In this document: positions 29,912 through 33,469 of the stretch, piece after piece
Layout: each line of letters begins with the position of its first letter
How positions within the stretch are numbered: the first letter of the stretch is position 1
From: Anaerolineae bacterium
Lineage (GTDB): Bacteria; Chloroflexota; Anaerolineae; Epilineales; Epilineaceae
Direction: 5' to 3'
DNA: 33,469 nucleotides
Assembly: GCA_029262755.1 (NCBI GenBank)
Contig: JAJCYU010000205.1
Span: 1-33,469 of the forward strand
Made by a program: the position numbers and the translations under genes
The notes under the pieces: model-generated
The model's input: only the letters and a program-made list of their open reading frames with translations
Database searches by the model: none
Told to the model about the DNA's origin: nothing

Positions 29912-31045
29912 ATGAACTCGACAAACCCATTGTGCCGTCTGCTCGACGAGGGTCAGAGCCCGTGGTTGGACCAGCTGCGGCGCGAATGGCTGGCGGATGG
30001 CACCATGCAGGCCTTCGTGGACGCGGACTGCGTTCAAGGCGTCACCTCGAATCCCTCCATCTTCAAAGGCGCCCTCCAGGGAAGCGAGGCCTACGGGGAG
30101 CAGATCGGTTCCCTGGTTGCCGCGGGTCTGGACCCGGAAGCGATCTACGACCGGCTCACCCTGGACGATATCCAGGGGACCTGCGACCTCTTTCGCGGCC
30201 TGTACGACGAAACGGCGGGCCGCGACGGCTACGTGAGCCACGAGGTGACCCCGGCCCTCGCCTACGACACGGCCGGCACGATCGCCGAGGCGCGCCGCTT
30301 GTGGAACGCCATCGATCGTCCCAACCTCATGATCAAGATTCCCGCCACAAACGAGGGCATCCCTGCGGTGCGCACTTGTCTGCGCGAAGGCATCAACGTC
30401 AACATCACGCTGATGTTCTCGCTGTGCCACTACGATGCGGTTGCCGAGGCCTACTTGGCCGGGCTCGAAGAGCGTTTGGAGGACGGTCATCCGCTCGATC
30501 ATGTCGCGTCGGTCGCCAGCTTCTTCGTCAGCAGGGTCGACAGCCACGTGGATGCGCGTCTGGACACGCTCGCGGCGGCGGGGCTCGAAGGTGCAGCTGC
30601 GCTACGCGGTGAGGCGGCGGTGGCCAACGCGCGCCGGGCGTGGCGGAGGGCGGCCGAGGTGTTCGGCAGCTCGCGCTTCGCTCGGCTGGCCCGCAGCGGG
30701 GCAAACGTGCAGCGCGTACTCTGGGCCAGCACCTCGACGAAGAACCCCGCCTATCGCGACGTGAAGTACGTCGAGGAGCTGATCGGGCCGGACACGGTCA
30801 ACACGTTGCCGCTGAAGACGCTTGAGGCCTTCCGCGACCACGGCGTCGTCGCGCGTACGATCGATGCGCCCGGTACGATGGTGCGTGCCGATGAGGTCAT
30901 CGGCTCCCTGTGCGGGATGGGCATCGACCTGGAAGAGGTCGGTCAGACCCTCTCACGCGACGGGGTGGCCGCGTTCCAGGCGGCGCTCGACGACGTGATG
31001 GCCACCGTCCGAGACCAGGTGGCGCAGCGCTCCGCCCGGGTCTAA
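29912..31045 (+). CDS. tal: Transaldolase
   Basis: GVTSNPSIFKGAL, LMIKIPATNEGIPAVRTCLREGINVNITLMFSL, VASFFVSRVDSHVD, LWASTSTKNPAYRDVKYVEELIGPDTVNTLP. Confidence 0.97.
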   Translation: MNSTNPLCRLLDEGQSPWLDQLRREWLADGTMQAFVDADCVQGVTSNPSIFKGALQGSEAYGEQIGSLVAAGLDPEAIYDRLTLDDIQGTCDLFRGLYDETAGRDGYVSHEVTPALAYDTAGTIAEARRLWNAIDRPNLMIKIPATNEGIPAVRTCLREGINVNITLMFSLCHYDAVAEAYLAGLEERLEDGHPLDHVASVASFFVSRVDSHVDARLDTLAAAGLEGAAALRGEAAVANARRAWRRAAEVFGSSRFARLARSGANVQRVLWASTSTKNPAYRDVKYVEELIGPDTVNTLPLKTLEAFRDHGVVARTIDAPGTMVRADEVIGSLCGMGIDLEEVGQTLSRDGVAAFQAALDDVMATVRDQVAQRSARV

Positions 31046-31181
31046 GGGCTCACCAAACGATAGAAGGCGCTATTCGGCCACCGCTAGACAGCCTCATCGC
31101 CCCGCTGCTCCTACGCAATGGCGCTGCCCCATGTCTAGCGAAGACCGCGTGCAGGCGCGGCGCATCGAGCTCGCACGTAGC

Positions 31182-32264
31182 TCAGCGGCCCGCGCGAGCC
31201 TTGGTGGTCGCAGCGGCCGCGGATGCGGGGCGGGCACCACATACGCCGGAGACGAACAGGTCGAGGCCGAGCACGGCGTCCATCCGACCAGTCTTCACGC
31301 CCACATCGATCGCGAGCAAGCGCTCGAGCGCTTGGGGCAAGAATTCCGGCGAGAATCGGCGCGCCTGAGAAGCTACCTTACGGGCCACGAAGGGCGCTAC
31401 ACCCATGGCGGATGCGAGCGCGGCCGGCTGGGCGCCCGCGTCCAACAGCGCGCGCGCTCGGGTGATGAGGCGAAACTGGCGAGCGATGAGCGACAGGAGC
31501 CGAAGCGGGTGTTCGCCGTCGTCGAGGAAGCGATGGAGCTGCGTGGATGCCCGCGGTCCGTCGCGCTCGGCCAAGGCGTCGACAAGCCGAAACACGCTGT
31601 CGATGCCGACCGGCGTCACGAGGAGCGCGACGTCCGCAACAGTGACGGGCCGGTCGCCGGCGTAGGTCAATAGTTTCAGGATCTCGCCGTCCGCCAATCG
31701 CAGATCGAGCGTGCCGTCTCGTAGCAGCGCATCGGCCAGCGCTGCCGCGGCCGGTCGTTCCACCGTACCGCCGTGGGTCTGTGCACGACGCGCGATCCAC
31801 GAAGGAAGTTCGCCCGCACGCGGCGGCGCGAAGGCGCGGATGAGCGCCGCCTCGTCCGGCACGGGCTGCTCCGCACGCCATGCGGTCGCCCATGCGAGGA
31901 TCGGGTTGCGCTTGTCGAGCTTGCCCTCTGCAAGGACGAGCCTCGTTGTGGGCGGCATCGTCGGCAGGTAGGCGGTCAAGGCCGCGGCCAATGCCTTCCG
32001 TCCCGCCAGGCTCTTGTCGCCGCCCCGGCTGTTGCAGCGGCCGACGAGTCCTTCCACGACCACGAGCCTGCGCTCGCTCAGGAAGGGCGCGGCGTCGGCC
32101 GCTTCTTGCAGTTTGCCTACGGTCAGCCGCCGCCCGTCCAGTTGGGTTGAGTTCAGCTCCGCGACGGGATCTTCCTCCGCGAGCCGCTTGCGCAGGCCGC
32201 CCACGGTCTCTGCAATCGTGAAGGGGTCGTCACCGTAAAACAGATAGAGCATGGGGCGTCTCAT
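31182..32264 (-). CDS. holA: DNA polymerase III subunit delta
   Basis: MLYLFYGDDPFTIAETVGGLRKRL, LSERRLVVVEGL, DSVFRLVDALAERDGPRA, HPLRLLSLIARQFRLITRARALLD. Confidence 0.9.
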   Translation of the reverse strand: MRRPMLYLFYGDDPFTIAETVGGLRKRLAEEDPVAELNSTQLDGRRLTVGKLQEAADAAPFLSERRLVVVEGLVGRCNSRGGDKSLAGRKALAAALTAYLPTMPPTTRLVLAEGKLDKRNPILAWATAWRAEQPVPDEAALIRAFAPPRAGELPSWIARRAQTHGGTVERPAAAALADALLRDGTLDLRLADGEILKLLTYAGDRPVTVADVALLVTPVGIDSVFRLVDALAERDGPRASTQLHRFLDDGEHPLRLLSLIARQFRLITRARALLDAGAQPAALASAMGVAPFVARKVASQARRFSPEFLPQALERLLAIDVGVKTGRMDAVLGLDLFVSGVCGARPASAAAATTKARAGR

Positions 32265-32357
32265 GGGAGCTGGTTGCAATGGGGATCGAGGCGAGCATGT
32301 GGTCTACGAATACGGGGCATTTCGGCAAGTGGTCGGCCGACGGGCAATCCGAGTCCG

Positions 32358-33071
32358 CTACCGCTCCGCGTCCGGATAGCCGACGGGCTCAGCCTTATCG
32401 TTCGCCGGCGCAGATGCACGATGCGTTCCGCCCGGTCCCGTCGTCGTTGCCCCGTTGTCGGGACGATCGTCGCGGCGGTGGGCATCGTCCGGATGCTCGC
32501 CGGCCGCCCAACCACGCGGCGCGTCTTGCACGTCGGACCGAGCACGACTGCCGTCATCGCGGTCCTCGATCTGCACGCGGTGAACGACGTGCTTGCCACG
32601 TTCACTACGTACGACCGATACCAAGCGCGCATCGGCGGCGCGGGGAAGCGTGGTGACATGCTTCTGGGCCATCGGGCCAAGCGGCTTGCTTGCCACGCCG
32701 GCCAACGTTCCGGCGAGCATCAAGCGCGGCAGCGTTTCCAGCGCGTGTTCTTTGCGACCACCCTGTCGGAGGTGGTTGATGGCCAAGAGGGTGGTGAGAC
32801 CGGTGACCATCCCGCCCACGACGAGGTTCGTGCCGCAGTGGGGATGAATGGCCAGATGCGGCTCTGCGTCGAGCCGGGCCATGGCCTCGCGCACCGCAGA
32901 CTCGACCTCGACCGGATCGACGCTGCCGTATAGCCAGAAACCGCGGCTGTCCGATCGGCCGGCCATCGACAGGCCGGGATCGCGCGCCGAAAGAATGTGG
33001 ACCGCCGCGTGCTCGATGGCGTGGTTGCGTCGCGTACGGCGGATGAAGGGAATGTCTTCGAGCAGGCTCAT
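32358..33071 (-). CDS. DUF6391-like protein (HAIEHAAVHIL...) with low-complexity charged C-terminal tail
   Basis: ATG 33071; MSLLEDIPFIRRTRRNHAIEHAAVHILSARDPGLSMAGRSDSRGFWLYGSV...HPHCGTNLVVGGMVTGLTTLLA. Family name from memory only. Confidence 0.7.
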   Translation of the reverse strand: MSLLEDIPFIRRTRRNHAIEHAAVHILSARDPGLSMAGRSDSRGFWLYGSVDPVEVESAVREAMARLDAEPHLAIHPHCGTNLVVGGMVTGLTTLLAINHLRQGGRKEHALETLPRLMLAGTLAGVASKPLGPMAQKHVTTLPRAADARLVSVVRSERGKHVVHRVQIEDRDDGSRARSDVQDAPRGWAAGEHPDDAHRRDDRPDNGATTTGPGGTHRASAPANDKAEPVGYPDAER

Positions 33072-33189
33072 CGTGCGTGCCTTCCTTGGGTAACGGCCCA
33101 TTGAAGGGCCCTTGCGGTCGGCGAGCGATCCGCCGGACGGGCGCGGGCCGCGCCGCCGATCGGTGGTACGAAGCACACCGGGGCTGGTT

Positions 33190-33469
33190 TCAGGTGCGCG
33201 TCTCGTTTGGGTCTGCGTCAAGGCCGGCCGTTTCTGCCGCCGATGGGCCCAGAACTGCGGCCATCTGCCGAAGAGCTTCGTCGAGATCTTCCATCGAGGC
33301 CGCGTAGGACAGACGTAGGAACCCGTCGCCACCGGGGCCGAAGCCCGTGCCGGGCAACAATGCGACCCCGGCTTTGTCGAGCAGTGTCTCCGCCAGATCC
33401 TGCGACGACAGACCCGTAGCCGTGATGTTCGGGAAGGCATAGAAGGCCCCAGCCGGCAACGTGCAGCGG
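33190..33469 (-). CDS. PLP-dependent class I/II aminotransferase, C-terminal fragment (5' end beyond window)
   Basis: LPAGAFYAFPNITATGLSSQDLAETLLDKAGVALLPGTGFGPGGDGFLRLSYAASMEDLDEALRQM, typical aminotransferase C-terminus; frame open to window end. Confidence 0.88.
   Translation of the reverse strand, partial: RCTLPAGAFYAFPNITATGLSSQDLAETLLDKAGVALLPGTGFGPGGDGFLRLSYAASMEDLDEALRQMAAVLGPSAAETAGLDADPNETRT

Noticed and set aside
31165-31250. tRNA-like D-arm string 'gtagctcagcgg' near the holA 3' end
   Set aside because: No T-arm GGTTCRANNCC, no acceptor pairing, and it overlaps holA coding sequence.

Overview
GC-rich bacterial chromosomal window. Gene content and style suggest Chloroflexota, but this is inference only. 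From left to right: (1) two tandem, same-strand giant secreted DUF11-repeat proteins, the first cut by the window edge. They share a Cys-rich C-terminal region made of four related modules, the second carries an extra CHRD domain, and a decayed third fragment of the module lies just downstream. (2) A secreted beta-propeller-like protein on the minus strand. (3) A SUF Fe-S assembly locus: sufB-sufC-sufD-sufU on +, then sufS and fumC on -, then sufA-type carrier on - divergent from a SufR-like regulator on +. (4) A zinc-ribbon/TM/CBM9-like protein embedded between the suf blocks. (5) A small membrane protein and a large BNR/YCF48-like plus DNRLRE secreted protein ending in an FIPFVVKGR tail. (6) folK and an enoyl-CoA hydratase, overlapping by ATGA. 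(7) A two-gene unit, also ATGA-coupled, of an unknown 129-aa protein and a predicted lipoprotein with seven tandem 15-residue helical repeats. (8) lexA with a near-consensus promoter and a GAAC-N4-GTTC box. (9) Transaldolase, holA, a DUF6391-like protein and the C-terminus of a PLP aminotransferase cut by the window end. The most interesting signals are a candidate shared SUF operator at the sufB and sufA/sufR promoters, the sufS-fumC linkage, the pentadecad-repeat lipoprotein pair, and the paralogous giant DUF11 proteins with domain gain/loss and a vestigial third fragment. I saw no rRNA, tRNA, CRISPR array or transposase that I could support.
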